Source of the DNA: an uncultured Prevotella sp.
GTDB lineage: Bacteria > Bacteroidota > Bacteroidia > Bacteroidales > Bacteroidaceae
Reading direction: 5' to 3'
DNA length: 58,601 nucleotides
Assembly (NCBI GenBank): GCA_934196725.1
Contig: CAKPWR010000007.1
Coordinates: 1 to 58,601 of the forward strand
Shown: positions 1-8,123 of the stretch, one piece after another
Layout: every line of letters begins with the position of its first letter
How positions within the stretch are numbered: the first letter of the stretch is position 1
Translations under genes and position numbers: made by a program
Notes under the pieces: generated by a model
The model's input: only the letters and a program-made list of their open reading frames with translations
What the model was told of the DNA's origin: nothing
Databases searched by the model: none

Positions 1-1
1 A

Positions 2-1096
2 AAGCAGAAGGTGAGTCCTAGCGAACAGGCGCTGCATTATCTCTACATCCTTTCGATGGATGGCAGAAAGATGAAGCAGAATCAGGAAGCTGACAAGGTT
101 TATCTGCTGGAAAAGATGTCGAAGATGACCGGTGATTTCTCCATCTATGGCAAGGCGCGTGCTGCCGTGGTGCTCGCCAAAAACAGCAAGCAGAATGCCG
201 CTTACCGCGAGAAGGCAGGCGAATATCTGCAGAGCGTGAACGAATATGCCGTTTACCGCGAGGAGATGGGCCGCTACTACGATACCCGCAAGGCACTCTA
301 CAGCTGGAGAAACTACAAGATTCCTACCCAGGTATCCGTGATAGAGGCGCTGCAGATGCTGAAACCGAACGATAAGCAGACCATCGAGGAACTGCAGCGC
401 TGGCTCCTGATGTCGAAGCGCACCCAGGTCTGGGATACACCGGTGAACACCGTGGATGCTGTCTATGCTTTCATGAAGGGCAATGAGAGCAACTGGAGCA
501 GGAAGGCAGAGAATGCTGTTCTGAAACTGGACGGCAAGCTGCTGCCGATGCCGCAGGATTCCACCACTTTGGGTTATGTGAAGACCGAAAAGATGGGCAA
601 GGCATCCGTGCTGAGCATCGACAAGAAGAGCGAGTATACCAGCTGGGGTGCTGTTTACGCAGAGTTTAAGCAGCCTATCAGCGAAATCGTTTCTGCGGAA
701 TCGGGCATCAAGGTTGGCCGTGTCATCGTTCCTGCTGCATTGCAGGGTAAGGGCAAGGCGCAGATGAAGGTGGGAGACAAGATAAAGGTCATCATCACCA
801 TCACCGCCGACCGCGACTATGATTTCGTGAAAATAGCCGACAAGCGTGCGGCATGTCTGGAGCCGGTCAATCAGTTGAGCGGTTATCAGTGGGGCATGGG
901 CTGCTATGTTTCTCCAAGGGACAACACAACAAATTTCTACTTCGACCGTTTATCTAAAGGTAAGCACATCGTAGAAATGGAGTATTACATCGACCGCAAG
1001 GGCAACTACCAGTCGGGTTCCTGCACCGCCGAGTGCACCTACAGCCCGGAATTCGGTGGTCGTGCCGAGGGAGACGAATTGATAATTAATAATTAA
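2..1096 (+). CDS. Alpha-2-macroglobulin family protein, C-terminal part (partial)
   Basis: The reading frame is open to the left edge of the window, so this is the 3' end of a longer gene. Residues match the C-terminal portion of large bacterial alpha-2-macroglobulins: a helical thioester-like domain region with repeated Ala/Tyr-rich helices, then a beta-rich end containing LEPVNQLSGYQW, a FYFDRLSKGKH segment and YSPEFGGRAEGDE, which resembles the terminal receptor-binding-like domain of this family. These are periplasmic, lipid-anchored protease traps in Gram-negatives; the trapping role is family knowledge and the bait region is not visible here. The last residues, LIINN, are encoded by an AT-rich junction repeat (see findings). 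The next gene starts 12 bp downstream, so the two are probably co-transcribed. Confidence 0.8.
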   Translation, partial: KQKVSPSEQALHYLYILSMDGRKMKQNQEADKVYLLEKMSKMTGDFSIYGKARAAVVLAKNSKQNAAYREKAGEYLQSVNEYAVYREEMGRYYDTRKALYSWRNYKIPTQVSVIEALQMLKPNDKQTIEELQRWLLMSKRTQVWDTPVNTVDAVYAFMKGNESNWSRKAENAVLKLDGKLLPMPQDSTTLGYVKTEKMGKASVLSIDKKSEYTSWGAVYAEFKQPISEIVSAESGIKVGRVIVPAALQGKGKAQMKVGDKIKVIITITADRDYDFVKIADKRAACLEPVNQLSGYQWGMGCYVSPRDNTTNFYFDRLSKGKHIVEMEYYIDRKGNYQSGSCTAECTYSPEFGGRAEGDELIINN

Positions 1097-1108
1097 GAAT
1101 AGAATAGT

Positions 1109-2173
1109 ATGAAACGAATGAATATATGGATGCTGTCAGCGCTGTTGGCGCTGCCGGCATCAGCACAGAAGATAACAACCCAGCACGAGGTGGTGGATTG
1201 CGGACAGGTGGTGTTTCGCAAGCCCGTAACTGCTGAGTTCGTGATGAAGAACGCCGGCAATAAGCCTTTGGTGATCAACAACGTATTGAAGAGCTGCGGC
1301 TGCACATCCGTGGAATATCCAAAGAAGAGCATCGCTGCAGGCGAGACCTTCACGGTCAAGGCTGTCTACGATTCCAAGCAGATGGGTACCTTCATGAAGC
1401 AGATATGCCTCTACAGCAATGCCTCTGATGAGCCTTTCATCGTCATGATGCGAGGTAAGGTGGTGGGCAGCGTGGTAGACTTCGCAGGTCCTTACGACCA
1501 GCTCTTGGGCGAAATCAAGTCGGATGTCCAGGAAGTGGAGTTTGATGATGTAAACCGTGGCGACCGTCCGGTACAGCGCATCCACATCTTTAATCCTACC
1601 GACCGCGTGATGGAACCGGTGGTGATGCATCTGCCTAATTATCTTCAGGCGCAGGTATCTCCATCCAAGGTAGCACCTCATCATTCAGCCGTCGTAGTAC
1701 TGGGCTTGGATTCCAAGAAGCTGCGTGACCTGGGACTGAACCAGACTTCCATCTATCTAGGCGAGCGTCCTGGCGACAAGATTGCCCCAGAGAAGGAAAT
1801 CGTGGTTTCTGCCGTCCTCCTTCCTGACTTCGACAAGTTGACAACCGTGCAGAAGGCAAAGGCTCCGAAGTTGGAAATATCGACAACGGAACTGAACCTT
1901 GGCAGCTTCAACGGCAAGAAGAAGCTGAAGGGCGAAATCACCCTCACCAACAAGGGTAAGTCGGAACTGGAGATACGAAGCATGCAGATGTTTACCATGG
2001 GCTTGCAGGTAAGTTTGAAGAAGAGCAAGATGCAGCCGGGAGAAACCGTGAAGATGAAGGTGACAGCAGTGGCTGCCGAACTGAAGAAATCGCGCGTGAA
2101 GACCCCTCGTATCCTCATGATTACGAACGACCCTGACCAGGCAAAGGTGGTAGTGAAGATTAAGGTACAATAA
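1109..2173 (+). CDS. DUF1573 domain-containing secreted protein
   Basis: A 354-residue protein with a signal peptide (about residues 1-20, ending ALPASAQ). It carries a DUF1573 module just after it: the segment around VVDCGQVVFRKPVTAEFVMKN, then LKSCGCTSVEYPKK, is the characteristic pattern with a Cys-Gly-Cys. A second immunoglobulin-like beta domain (about residues 240-354) repeats the theme (LNLGSFNG..KGEITLTNKGKSELEI). DUF1573 proteins are widespread in Bacteroidota and related to ASPM/SPD-2/Hydin beta-sandwiches; their function is not established. It lies 12 bp after the macroglobulin gene and is followed by ispH on the same strand. The start ATG at 1109 precedes the signal peptide directly. 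Confidence 0.82.
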   Translation: MKRMNIWMLSALLALPASAQKITTQHEVVDCGQVVFRKPVTAEFVMKNAGNKPLVINNVLKSCGCTSVEYPKKSIAAGETFTVKAVYDSKQMGTFMKQICLYSNASDEPFIVMMRGKVVGSVVDFAGPYDQLLGEIKSDVQEVEFDDVNRGDRPVQRIHIFNPTDRVMEPVVMHLPNYLQAQVSPSKVAPHHSAVVVLGLDSKKLRDLGLNQTSIYLGERPGDKIAPEKEIVVSAVLLPDFDKLTTVQKAKAPKLEISTTELNLGSFNGKKKLKGEITLTNKGKSELEIRSMQMFTMGLQVSLKKSKMQPGETVKMKVTAVAAELKKSRVKTPRILMITNDPDQAKVVVKIKVQ

Positions 2174-2248
2174 ATAATGTACAATAAATAATGTACAATA
2201 AATAATGTACAATGAATAATTATACATTATAAATTATAAATTAAAAAA
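2166..2248. repeat. AT-rich junction repeat, tandem
   Basis: About three tandem copies of an 18-bp unit (aataatgtacaataaata) after the DUF1573 stop, merging into ATTATACATTATAAATT. Related AT-rich stretches occur at 1080-1098, 4138-4172, 6004-6046, 14617-14655 and, in the opposite orientation, at 43606-43652. Confidence 0.8.
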
Positions 2249-2250
2249 AG

Positions 2251-3129
2251 GTGCAGATAGAGATAGATAACGGTAGTGGTTTCTGCTTTGGCGTGACCAC
2301 TGCCATAAAAAAGGCGGAAGAAGAGTTGGAGAAAGGCAGTAAGCTCTACTGCCTGGGCGATATCGTGCATAACGGCATGGAGGTGGAACGACTGCATGAA
2401 GCGGGACTCATCACCATCGACCACGAGCAGATGGAGGAGCTGCATGGCGTGAAGGTATTGCTTCGTGCCCATGGAGAGCCACCTGAGACCTATGCCCTTG
2501 CCGAGCGCAACAACATAGAAATCATTGATGCCACCTGCCCTGTGGTGCTGCAGTTGCAGCGACGCATCAAGAAGCAGTATGTGAACAATCCGGAGGCGCA
2601 GATCGTCATCTTCGGAAAGAAGGGTCATGCCGAGGTTCTGGGCTTGGTAGGTCAGACTGAGAGCCATGCCATCGTGGTAGAGAAATTTGAGGAAGTGGAG
2701 CATCTGAAGGAGATAGGAAAGCTGGACTTCTCGAAGGACATCGCCCTCTATTCGCAGACCACCAAGAGCCTGGATGAGTTCCATCGCATCATCGAATACT
2801 GTCAGGAGCACATCGTGGAAGGAGCTTCCTTCAAGAGTTTTGATACCATCTGCCGACAGGTGGCTAACCGCATGCCGAATATCGCCAGTTTTGCCAGCAA
2901 GCACGATGTCATCCTCTTCGTGAGCGGCAGAAAGAGCAGCAACGGTAAGGTGCTCTTCAAGGAATGCAAGAGCGTGAACGACAACTGCTATCAGATAGAG
3001 AGTGCTGAGGAAATAGACATGGCGTGGTTCAAGAACGTCAATACCGTGGGCATCTGCGGAGCCACCAGTACTCCAAAATGGCTGATGGAAGAATGTAAGG
3101 AAAAGATTATAAATGACTTCAAAGGTTAG
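2251..3129 (+). CDS. ispH: 4-hydroxy-3-methylbut-2-enyl diphosphate reductase (IspH)
   Basis: Last enzyme of the MEP isoprenoid pathway; it reduces HMBPP to IPP and DMAPP using a 4Fe-4S cluster. The three expected cluster cysteines are visible: C12 in GFCFGV, C96 in DATCPVV and C201 in DTICRQ. The conserved histidines are H40 (IVHNG), H74 (RAHGEP) and H126 (KGHAEV). Length, 292 residues, is normal for the single-domain form. The start is GTG at 2251, preceded by AAAAAAAGG as a purine-rich binding site; an ATG start would remove the first cysteine. The gene follows a repeat-filled spacer. A polyprenyl diphosphate synthase using the products lies 3 kb downstream. Confidence 0.95.
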   Translation: MQIEIDNGSGFCFGVTTAIKKAEEELEKGSKLYCLGDIVHNGMEVERLHEAGLITIDHEQMEELHGVKVLLRAHGEPPETYALAERNNIEIIDATCPVVLQLQRRIKKQYVNNPEAQIVIFGKKGHAEVLGLVGQTESHAIVVEKFEEVEHLKEIGKLDFSKDIALYSQTTKSLDEFHRIIEYCQEHIVEGASFKSFDTICRQVANRMPNIASFASKHDVILFVSGRKSSNGKVLFKECKSVNDNCYQIESAEEIDMAWFKNVNTVGICGATSTPKWLMEECKEKIINDFKG

Positions 3130-3177
3130 TCTATAAATATCGGTTTTTGGTTTATATGCTATGATTATGAAAGGTAT

Positions 3178-3281
3178 GTAAACAAAACAGGTGGTAGGTC
3201 TTCTCCCGAGGACTTACCACCTTCAAAAAACAGTAATTAACTCAAAATTTATAATCTATATCATTACTACCTTGTTATACT
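3178..3281 (-). ncRNA. Candidate small RNA, about 100 nt, ending in an intrinsic terminator
   Basis: On the minus strand a near-consensus promoter (3286-3316) is followed by about 65 nt without an open reading frame, then a hairpin at 3190-3221 (arms GGTGGTAAGTC / GACCTACCACC, one G-U pair) and the U-rich run TGTTTTGTTT. Promoter, length and terminator all face left. The nearest upstream minus-strand gene is cmk, so it could also be a 3'-UTR-derived RNA of the porQ-cmk transcript. I do not recognise a named RNA family. The rest of the 3130-3437 gap is AT-rich sequence with no other gene visible. Confidence 0.5.
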
Positions 3282-3285
3282 GCTG

Positions 3286-3316
3286 CAAAGATAGCAAATC
3301 CTATCTTTCGTTACAA
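3286..3316 (-). promoter_or_regulatory. Promoter for the candidate small RNA
   Basis: Read on the minus strand: TTG, 20 nt, TATCTTTG, matching the Bacteroidota TTG-N19/20-TAnnTTTG pattern. An inverted repeat AAAGATAG-N6-CTATCTTT (3287-3308) overlaps the -7 element and could be an operator. Confidence 0.65.
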
Positions 3317-3437
3317 GGTGCTGTCAATGAATAATTTCATTTTGCCGTTAAAATGTTTTATTTTAACTAATTTTTATAAAGCGTATTATTTTATATTATT
3401 TTAGTTCATTATTTCCCATTATTTTCCTATTCTTTTA

Positions 3438-4130
3438 TTATTCTGCAATAGCCTTCTGGTATTGCTCCATGAGCCATGCCTTCTGCTGAGGGATGGTCAG
3501 CTGGCTGTTGTCCAGAACGATGGCATCTTCTGCCTGGCGCAGAGGAGAGGTTTCGCGGTGGGTATCGATATAATCGCGCTCTTCCACGTTCTTCAGGATG
3601 TCCTCGAAATCAGCTGGCATTCCCTTCTCCTGCAGCTCATCATATCGGCGCTGTGCTCTTACCTTAGAGCTGGCGGTAACGAAAATCTTGAGTTCTGCAT
3701 TTGGGAAGACTGTAGTGCCGATGTCACGCCCATCCATCACGATGCCCTTGTCTTCTCCCATCTTCTTCTGCTGGGCAACCAAGGCCTCTCTGACGAATGG
3801 GATGGCGGCAATCGGACTCACATGGTTGGAAACCTCCAGGGAGCGGATTTCCTTCTCAACGAGTTCGCCATTGAGATAACAGTCTGGGCGACCGGTTGTC
3901 TCATTAAACTTGAACGAGATGTGGATTTCTGGCATCTTCTTCTCCAGCTCATCGGTCTTGATATTGCCCTCTGCATCAAACAGATTGTTTCTCAAGGCGT
4001 AGAGCGTAACAGAGCGGTACATGGCACCTGTATCTACATATACATATCCTATTTCCTTGGCAAGATCCTTTGCCATCGTACTCTTGCCACATGATGAATA
4101 ACCATCAATTGCTATTGTAATCTTCTTCAT
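3438..4130 (-). CDS. cmk: Cytidylate kinase (CMP/dCMP kinase)
   Basis: Phosphorylates CMP and dCMP with ATP in nucleotide recycling. The P-loop GYSSCGKS occupies residues 10-17, followed by DTGAMYRS (CMP-binding region) and the conserved [19 protein letters not shown] segment. A charged lid region, [13 protein letters not shown], follows, then the [12 protein letters not shown] motif near the C-terminus. The 230-residue length is typical. It lies 27 bp downstream of porQ on the same strand, the spacer being an AT-rich junction repeat, so the two probably form an operon. Confidence 0.95.
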   Translation of the reverse strand: MKKITIAIDGYSSCGKSTMAKDLAKEIGYVYVDTGAMYRSVTLYALRNNLFDAEGNIKTDELEKKMPEIHISFKFNETTGRPDCYLNGELVEKEIRSLEVSNHVSPIAAIPFVREALVAQQKKMGEDKGIVMDGRDIGTTVFPNAELKIFVTASSKVRAQRRYDELQEKGMPADFEDILKNVEERDYIDTHRETSPLRQAEDAIVLDNSQLTIPQQKAWLMEQYQKAIAE

Positions 4131-4157
4131 ATTTCGAACAAATTTATAATTTACAAT

Positions 4158-5108
4158 TTACAATGAATAATTTACGCTCAGCACCAGACTGCTGCTGCTG
4201 ACGTGGTATTTGCCGTAAGCCACATTGAGATGGAAGCGCTCCAGATTGATACCTCCACCGAACGACCATCCGGCTCCATGACTGCTCTCCTCGTCCTCTT
4301 CGCCTGTAGAAATCGTCATCTCGTCGGCACGGCGGGCGTTATAGCCGGCACCCAGCCACAGACTTTCGCCCAAGAGGAGTTCGGCACCCACCACAAGATG
4401 GTTCTTCAATCCCTCGTTCCAATGGTTCAGATTGACCATGGTGGCAGAAATGCGGAATGGGGTATTCTCAAATCGCTTGGTGGCACCCACCTGCAGGTCT
4501 ATCGGCATCTTCTCATATTCCTCATCATACGCCTTGAGCTGTCCGCCCAGGTTCTTTGCCACGGCAGAAACAGAGAGTTCCTGTTCTGGGTCATAGTAAT
4601 TCAGACCCAGGTCTACACCCATGGCGATGGAGTTGTAGTCGCCGATGTAGGAGGTGATGAACTTAGTGGAGATACCGCCCACCAGGTTCTTGGCAAGCAT
4701 GTAGGAGAAATGACCCGAAAGCGCTATGTCCTTTGCAGAGAACTCACCCATCTGAATATTGTTCTCATCGGTCTGTTTCATCTTGCCATAGTCAACGTAT
4801 TGAGCTGACACCGCCCATGACGCCTTCTCCTTCACGATGCGGTTGAAGGAAGCAGAAGCCACATTCACCCCCGACATATAATTCATATAGTTGAGGTTGA
4901 TGGTCTTGTCGCTTACCGATGTCAGCAGCGCCGGATTATGGAAAACGAGGGCTTCATCATCTTCTACCAAGCTGATGTTATCGCCTCCGAGGGCAGCGGC
5001 ATGAGCACTTACAGGTAAGCGCAGAAAATTATAACTCGTTTGGCTCTCTTGAGCATTCATAAATGTCGCAAAAAGCGTCAATATGAGGGAAAAAACTATT
5101 TTTTTCAT
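4158..5108 (-). CDS. porQ: Type IX secretion system protein PorQ
   Basis: A 316-residue outer-membrane beta-barrel-type protein of the PorV/PorQ group. It has a signal peptide (about residues 1-19, ending MNAQ) and then the family opening NFLRLPVSAHAAALGGDNIS, followed by HNPALL and many alternating beta strands. In Porphyromonas gingivalis PorQ is needed for type IX secretion and attachment of cargo A-LPS-linked proteins; that role is family knowledge. A PorE-like lipoprotein gene lies at 18.3-20.4 kb. porQ is upstream of cmk in the same direction. Confidence 0.82.
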   Translation of the reverse strand: MKKIVFSLILTLFATFMNAQESQTSYNFLRLPVSAHAAALGGDNISLVEDDEALVFHNPALLTSVSDKTINLNYMNYMSGVNVASASFNRIVKEKASWAVSAQYVDYGKMKQTDENNIQMGEFSAKDIALSGHFSYMLAKNLVGGISTKFITSYIGDYNSIAMGVDLGLNYYDPEQELSVSAVAKNLGGQLKAYDEEYEKMPIDLQVGATKRFENTPFRISATMVNLNHWNEGLKNHLVVGAELLLGESLWLGAGYNARRADEMTISTGEEDEESSHGAGWSFGGGINLERFHLNVAYGKYHVSSSSLVLSVNYSL

Positions 5109-5129
5109 TTAAATTCTATAAATCTTTGG

Positions 5130-5168
5130 CAAAGATACAGCTTTTTTCAAGAATATACAGTAAATTTG
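5130..5168. promoter_or_regulatory. Divergent -7 elements for porQ (minus) and the TonB gene (plus)
   Basis: TATCTTTG on the minus strand (5130-5137) points to porQ and TAAATTTG on the plus strand (5161-5168) points to the TonB gene. Neither has a good TTG at the expected -33 distance, so both are moderate matches. Confidence 0.4.
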
Positions 5169-5268
5169 CATTGTTTTCGTAGAAAAGAACGAAATTGAAC
5201 GTGAAATATTGCAGTTTCCTGTCTTAAAAATGATGGAAGGGGGCTGCAAACTTGATAAATAGTAAAGA

Positions 5269-6006
5269 ATGTTGGAAATAAAGAAATCGAATAAAGTGCA
5301 GTTGGAGGACAAGCGGGTAACCTTTTTCCTGATTGGACTTCTCTTGGCTTTTACATTCCTCTTCGTGGGACTGCAATATCACAAGGGACCGCAGGGAGGA
5401 GATGATCTGGCTGAGAACTTTGAGGACCTGGCACAAGACCTGGATATGCAGACGCCACCCGACCAGAAGGACATGGTGAGTGCAGAAGCCATGTCGAAGG
5501 CGCCTGCATCTGAGGCTCTCACGCAGGAGGTGAAACCTACTGAACAGCAGATGGTGAAATCTCCCGAGAAAATCAGTACCACCACCAGTGAACTGGTTAT
5601 CGGAGATGGTTCGGGAGCGGTGGATGGAGCTGATGTGAAGGAAGCGGCGCCTGAGACTGCGATAGACAATTCTGACGGTTCGGCAGATGAGCCCATCAAG
5701 TTTACGGTGGTGCAGAAGATTCCGGAGTTCCCGGGTGGCTGGTCTGCCTTCATGCAATGGCTCACCAAGAACCTGAAATATCCTTCTGCAGCGCAGAAAA
5801 ACAAGGTGCAGGGAACCGTTGTCATCACCTTTATCGTGAACAGAGACGGCAGTATCGCTGATACGAAAGTGAGCACTTCGGTAGATCCTACGCTTGATGC
5901 CGAGGCTCTGAGGGTGATGAAGATGATGCCGAAATGGAAACCGGGTATGGACAGAAACAAGGTATGCCGCACCATGATTGCCGTTCCGGTGGTATTCCAA
6001 CTATAA
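5269..6006 (+). CDS. TonB family energy transducer
   Basis: A 245-residue inner-membrane-anchored periplasmic protein. The N-terminus MLEIKKSNKVQLEDKR is the usual Bacteroidota TonB opening, followed by one membrane segment (about residues 17-36). A Pro/Ala/Glu-rich linker without the classic long EP/KP repeats runs to about residue 145. The TonB C-terminal domain then starts at IPEFPGGWSAFMQWL and includes KVQGTVVITFIVNRDGSI. It would couple proton-motive force from ExbB/ExbD complexes to outer-membrane receptors such as SusC. The exbB/exbD genes are at 11.1-13.5 kb; whether they are its partners is inference. Confidence 0.88.
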   Translation: MLEIKKSNKVQLEDKRVTFFLIGLLLAFTFLFVGLQYHKGPQGGDDLAENFEDLAQDLDMQTPPDQKDMVSAEAMSKAPASEALTQEVKPTEQQMVKSPEKISTTTSELVIGDGSGAVDGADVKEAAPETAIDNSDGSADEPIKFTVVQKIPEFPGGWSAFMQWLTKNLKYPSAAQKNKVQGTVVITFIVNRDGSIADTKVSTSVDPTLDAEALRVMKMMPKWKPGMDRNKVCRTMIAVPVVFQL

Positions 6007-6054
6007 ATTATAAATTATTCATTATAAATTATACATTCTAAATTCTACTTGATT

Positions 6055-7029
6055 ATGAAGACAGCTGATGAAATTTTAAACATGGTGAACGAGTTCTTGG
6101 AAAACTTGCCATACGACCGTAAACCATATTCGCTATATGAGCCAGTGAAGTATGTTCTCTCTATGGGAGGCAAGCGCATCCGTCCAACCCTGATGCTCCT
6201 GGGTTACAACATCTTCAAGAATGACCCGGAGAAAATCCTGATGAATGCCATCGCCCTGGAGACTTATCATAACTATACATTGCTCCATGACGACCTGATG
6301 GACAATGCCGACCTGCGCCGTGGACACGAGACCGTTCACAAGAAGTGGGACGCCAATACCGCCATCCTTTCGGGCGACAGCATGCTGGTTCTTGCCTACG
6401 ACCGCATGGCTCAGTGTGACGAGAAGCATCTTGCCAAGGTGATGAAACTCTTCACCACCACAGCGCTTGAAATCGGTGAGGGACAGCAGTATGACATGGA
6501 GTTTGAGACTCGCAATGACGTGAAGGAAGAGGAGTATATCGAGATGATCCGTCTCAAGACCAGTGTGCTTCTAGCTTGTGCCCTGAAGATTGGTGCAGTT
6601 CTGGCTGATGCTTCTGAGGAAGATGCCGAGAACCTGTATAAGTTTGGCGAGCAGATTGGTCTGGCTTTCCAGTTGCAGGATGATTTCCTCGATGTCTATG
6701 GCGATACCAAGGTGTTCGGTAAGGAGATTGGTGGCGACATCACTTCCAACAAGAAGACCTTCATGCTCATCAATGCCTTCAACCATGCCGATGACGCTCA
6801 GCGTGCAGAACTCCAGAAGTGGGTTGATGCCAAGGAGTTCGACCGCAAGGAGAAGGTGGCTGCCGTAACCCGTCTTTACAACGAGATTGGTATCGACAAG
6901 ATGGCTCAGGACAAGATAGCCTATTACTTTGAGCAGAGCAAGAAGTATCTGGATGCCGTGAATGTTCCTGCTGGGCGCAAGGAGGAGTTGGCAAAGTATG
7001 CTCAGAAAATGATGAAGCGCCAGTACTAA
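6055..7029 (+). CDS. Polyprenyl (farnesyl/geranylgeranyl-type) diphosphate synthase
   Basis: Trans-prenyltransferase that condenses IPP onto an allylic diphosphate. Both aspartate-rich motifs are present: DDLMD at about residues 79-83 and DDFLD at about 209-213 (numbered from ATG 6055), together with GGKRIRPTL for diphosphate binding and GDSMLVLAYD. An upstream TTG at 6049 in frame is less likely than ATG 6055. The short-chain length specificity cannot be fixed by eye; the residues before the first motif (HNYTLLH) fit a short-chain synthase. The gene shares strand with ispH upstream, in the same pathway, although porQ-cmk lies between them. Confidence 0.9.
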   Translation: MKTADEILNMVNEFLENLPYDRKPYSLYEPVKYVLSMGGKRIRPTLMLLGYNIFKNDPEKILMNAIALETYHNYTLLHDDLMDNADLRRGHETVHKKWDANTAILSGDSMLVLAYDRMAQCDEKHLAKVMKLFTTTALEIGEGQQYDMEFETRNDVKEEEYIEMIRLKTSVLLACALKIGAVLADASEEDAENLYKFGEQIGLAFQLQDDFLDVYGDTKVFGKEIGGDITSNKKTFMLINAFNHADDAQRAELQKWVDAKEFDRKEKVAAVTRLYNEIGIDKMAQDKIAYYFEQSKKYLDAVNVPAGRKEELAKYAQKMMKRQY

Positions 7030-7033
7030 TTTA

Positions 7034-7130
7034 AGTGAAGAGTGAAGAACGAAGAGTGAAGAATTCATCGGCTTTACTAATCATAAAGTTCAATGTTCAA
7101 AGTTGACAGTTCAATGTTCAAAGTAATAGA
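7034..7130. repeat. GTTCAAAGT/GAAGAGTGAAGA junction repeat
   Basis: Contains GAAGAGTGAAGAACGAAGAG, then TCGGCTTTACTAATCATAAA, then two copies of TTCAATGTTCAAAGT. The same module in either orientation is found at 32403-32520, 35588-35735, 44917-45015 and 46187-46275. Here it runs into the coding sequence of the following gene and provides its ATG. Confidence 0.85.
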
Positions 7131-7938
7131 TACGCATACGCATTTTGATGCGGAAGAATTTGATGAGGACAGAGCGGAGGCTTTCGCTCGAGCCAAAGAA
7201 GCGGGGGTAGGCAAGGTGTTCTTGCCTGCCATCGACGTGAAGACCACGCACGCTGTGCTGGCTTTGAGCCGCGAATATCCGGGCTACGCCTATCCTATGA
7301 TTGGTCTGCACCCAGAGGAGGTGAAGGAAGACTGGAAGGAGCAGCTTGCTGAACTCAGGAAGATGTTGGAGGAACATCGCATGATAGGCAATGCCAATCC
7401 TGCAGGTGAGTCTCCTCAGATTTCCGATTTTATAGCCATTGGCGAAATCGGACTGGATTATTATTGGAGCCGTGAGTTCGAGCATGAGCAGCTGGAGGCT
7501 TTCGAGGAGCAGGTGAAGTGGGCGATAGAAACCCGCTTGCCTTTGATGATTCATTGCCGCAAGGCGCAGAACGAGATGGTGCACTTGCTCCGTCAGTATC
7601 AGAAAGACCTTCCTGGCGGTGTGTTCCATTGCTTCACCGGAAATCAGAAGGAAGCTGAGGAACTCCTCTCGTTCGACAACTTCGTGCTGGGCATCGGTGG
7701 TGTTTCTACCTTCAAGAGCAGTCATCTGCGTGAAGACCTTCCTTCCGTGGTTCCGATGAACCGCATCGTTTTGGAAACCGACAGCCCTTACATGGCTCCC
7801 GTTCCATATCGCGGAAAGCGCAATGAAAGCGCCTTCGTGGTAGAAGTACTTAAAACCTTGGCGAAAGCCTACAACGTGAGCGATGAGGAATTCGCAGAAC
7901 AGACGAATAAAAATGTAGAAAGCGTCTTCCATTTGTAG
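7093..7938 (+). CDS. TatD family metal-dependent hydrolase (DNase-like)
   Basis: TIM-barrel amidohydrolase-type enzyme; relatives are 3'-5' DNases or deoxyribonucleases. Metal-binding motifs are visible: DTHTHFD near the N-terminus, IGEIGLDYYW, MIHCRKA, FHCFTGN, and LETDSPYMAP. The barrel's first strand (VIDTHTH) begins at residue 11, so ATG 7114 (MFKVIDTHTHFD) is a good alternative start; both start codons lie inside tandem copies of a TTCAATGTTCAAAGT repeat, so the extra N-terminal residues are repeat-derived. Length is close to the family norm of about 260. Confidence 0.9.
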   Translation: MFKVDSSMFKVIDTHTHFDAEEFDEDRAEAFARAKEAGVGKVFLPAIDVKTTHAVLALSREYPGYAYPMIGLHPEEVKEDWKEQLAELRKMLEEHRMIGNANPAGESPQISDFIAIGEIGLDYYWSREFEHEQLEAFEEQVKWAIETRLPLMIHCRKAQNEMVHLLRQYQKDLPGGVFHCFTGNQKEAEELLSFDNFVLGIGGVSTFKSSHLREDLPSVVPMNRIVLETDSPYMAPVPYRGKRNESAFVVEVLKTLAKAYNVSDEEFAEQTNKNVESVFHL

Positions 7939-7949
7939 GAATTGTCCCA

Positions 7950-8073
7950 CACGCCCTGAAGGGGCAAATGCTACAGAAGCAGCACGCCCTGAAAGGGAAG
8001 AAGCTCCTAGCCCAGGGCAGCGCCCTGGGTTATAAAGGCAATCAGCAAGGCGCCCTGTAAGGGCAAAAGCTTT
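7950..8073. repeat. GCCCTGAAAGGGC palindromic repeat cluster
   Basis: Four palindromes between the tatD-like gene and GH84: ACGCCCTGAAGGGGC, ACGCCCTGAAAGGG, CCCAGGGC-AGC-GCCCTGGG (8011-8029, perfect arms) and GCGCCCTGTAAGGGC. The last copy, with its flank (8041-8073), recurs after GH84 at 10681-10714. Confidence 0.85.
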
Positions 8074-8123
8074 CGTAAATATATAAACTTTAATAAATAT
8101 AAATCCTAAACCAACTATTCATT

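Noticed and set aside
3190..3221. The hairpin read as an ispH terminator on the plus strand
   Set aside because: After the hairpin the plus strand has CTTCAAAAAA, not a T run; the T-rich run follows it on the minus strand, so it fits leftward transcription.
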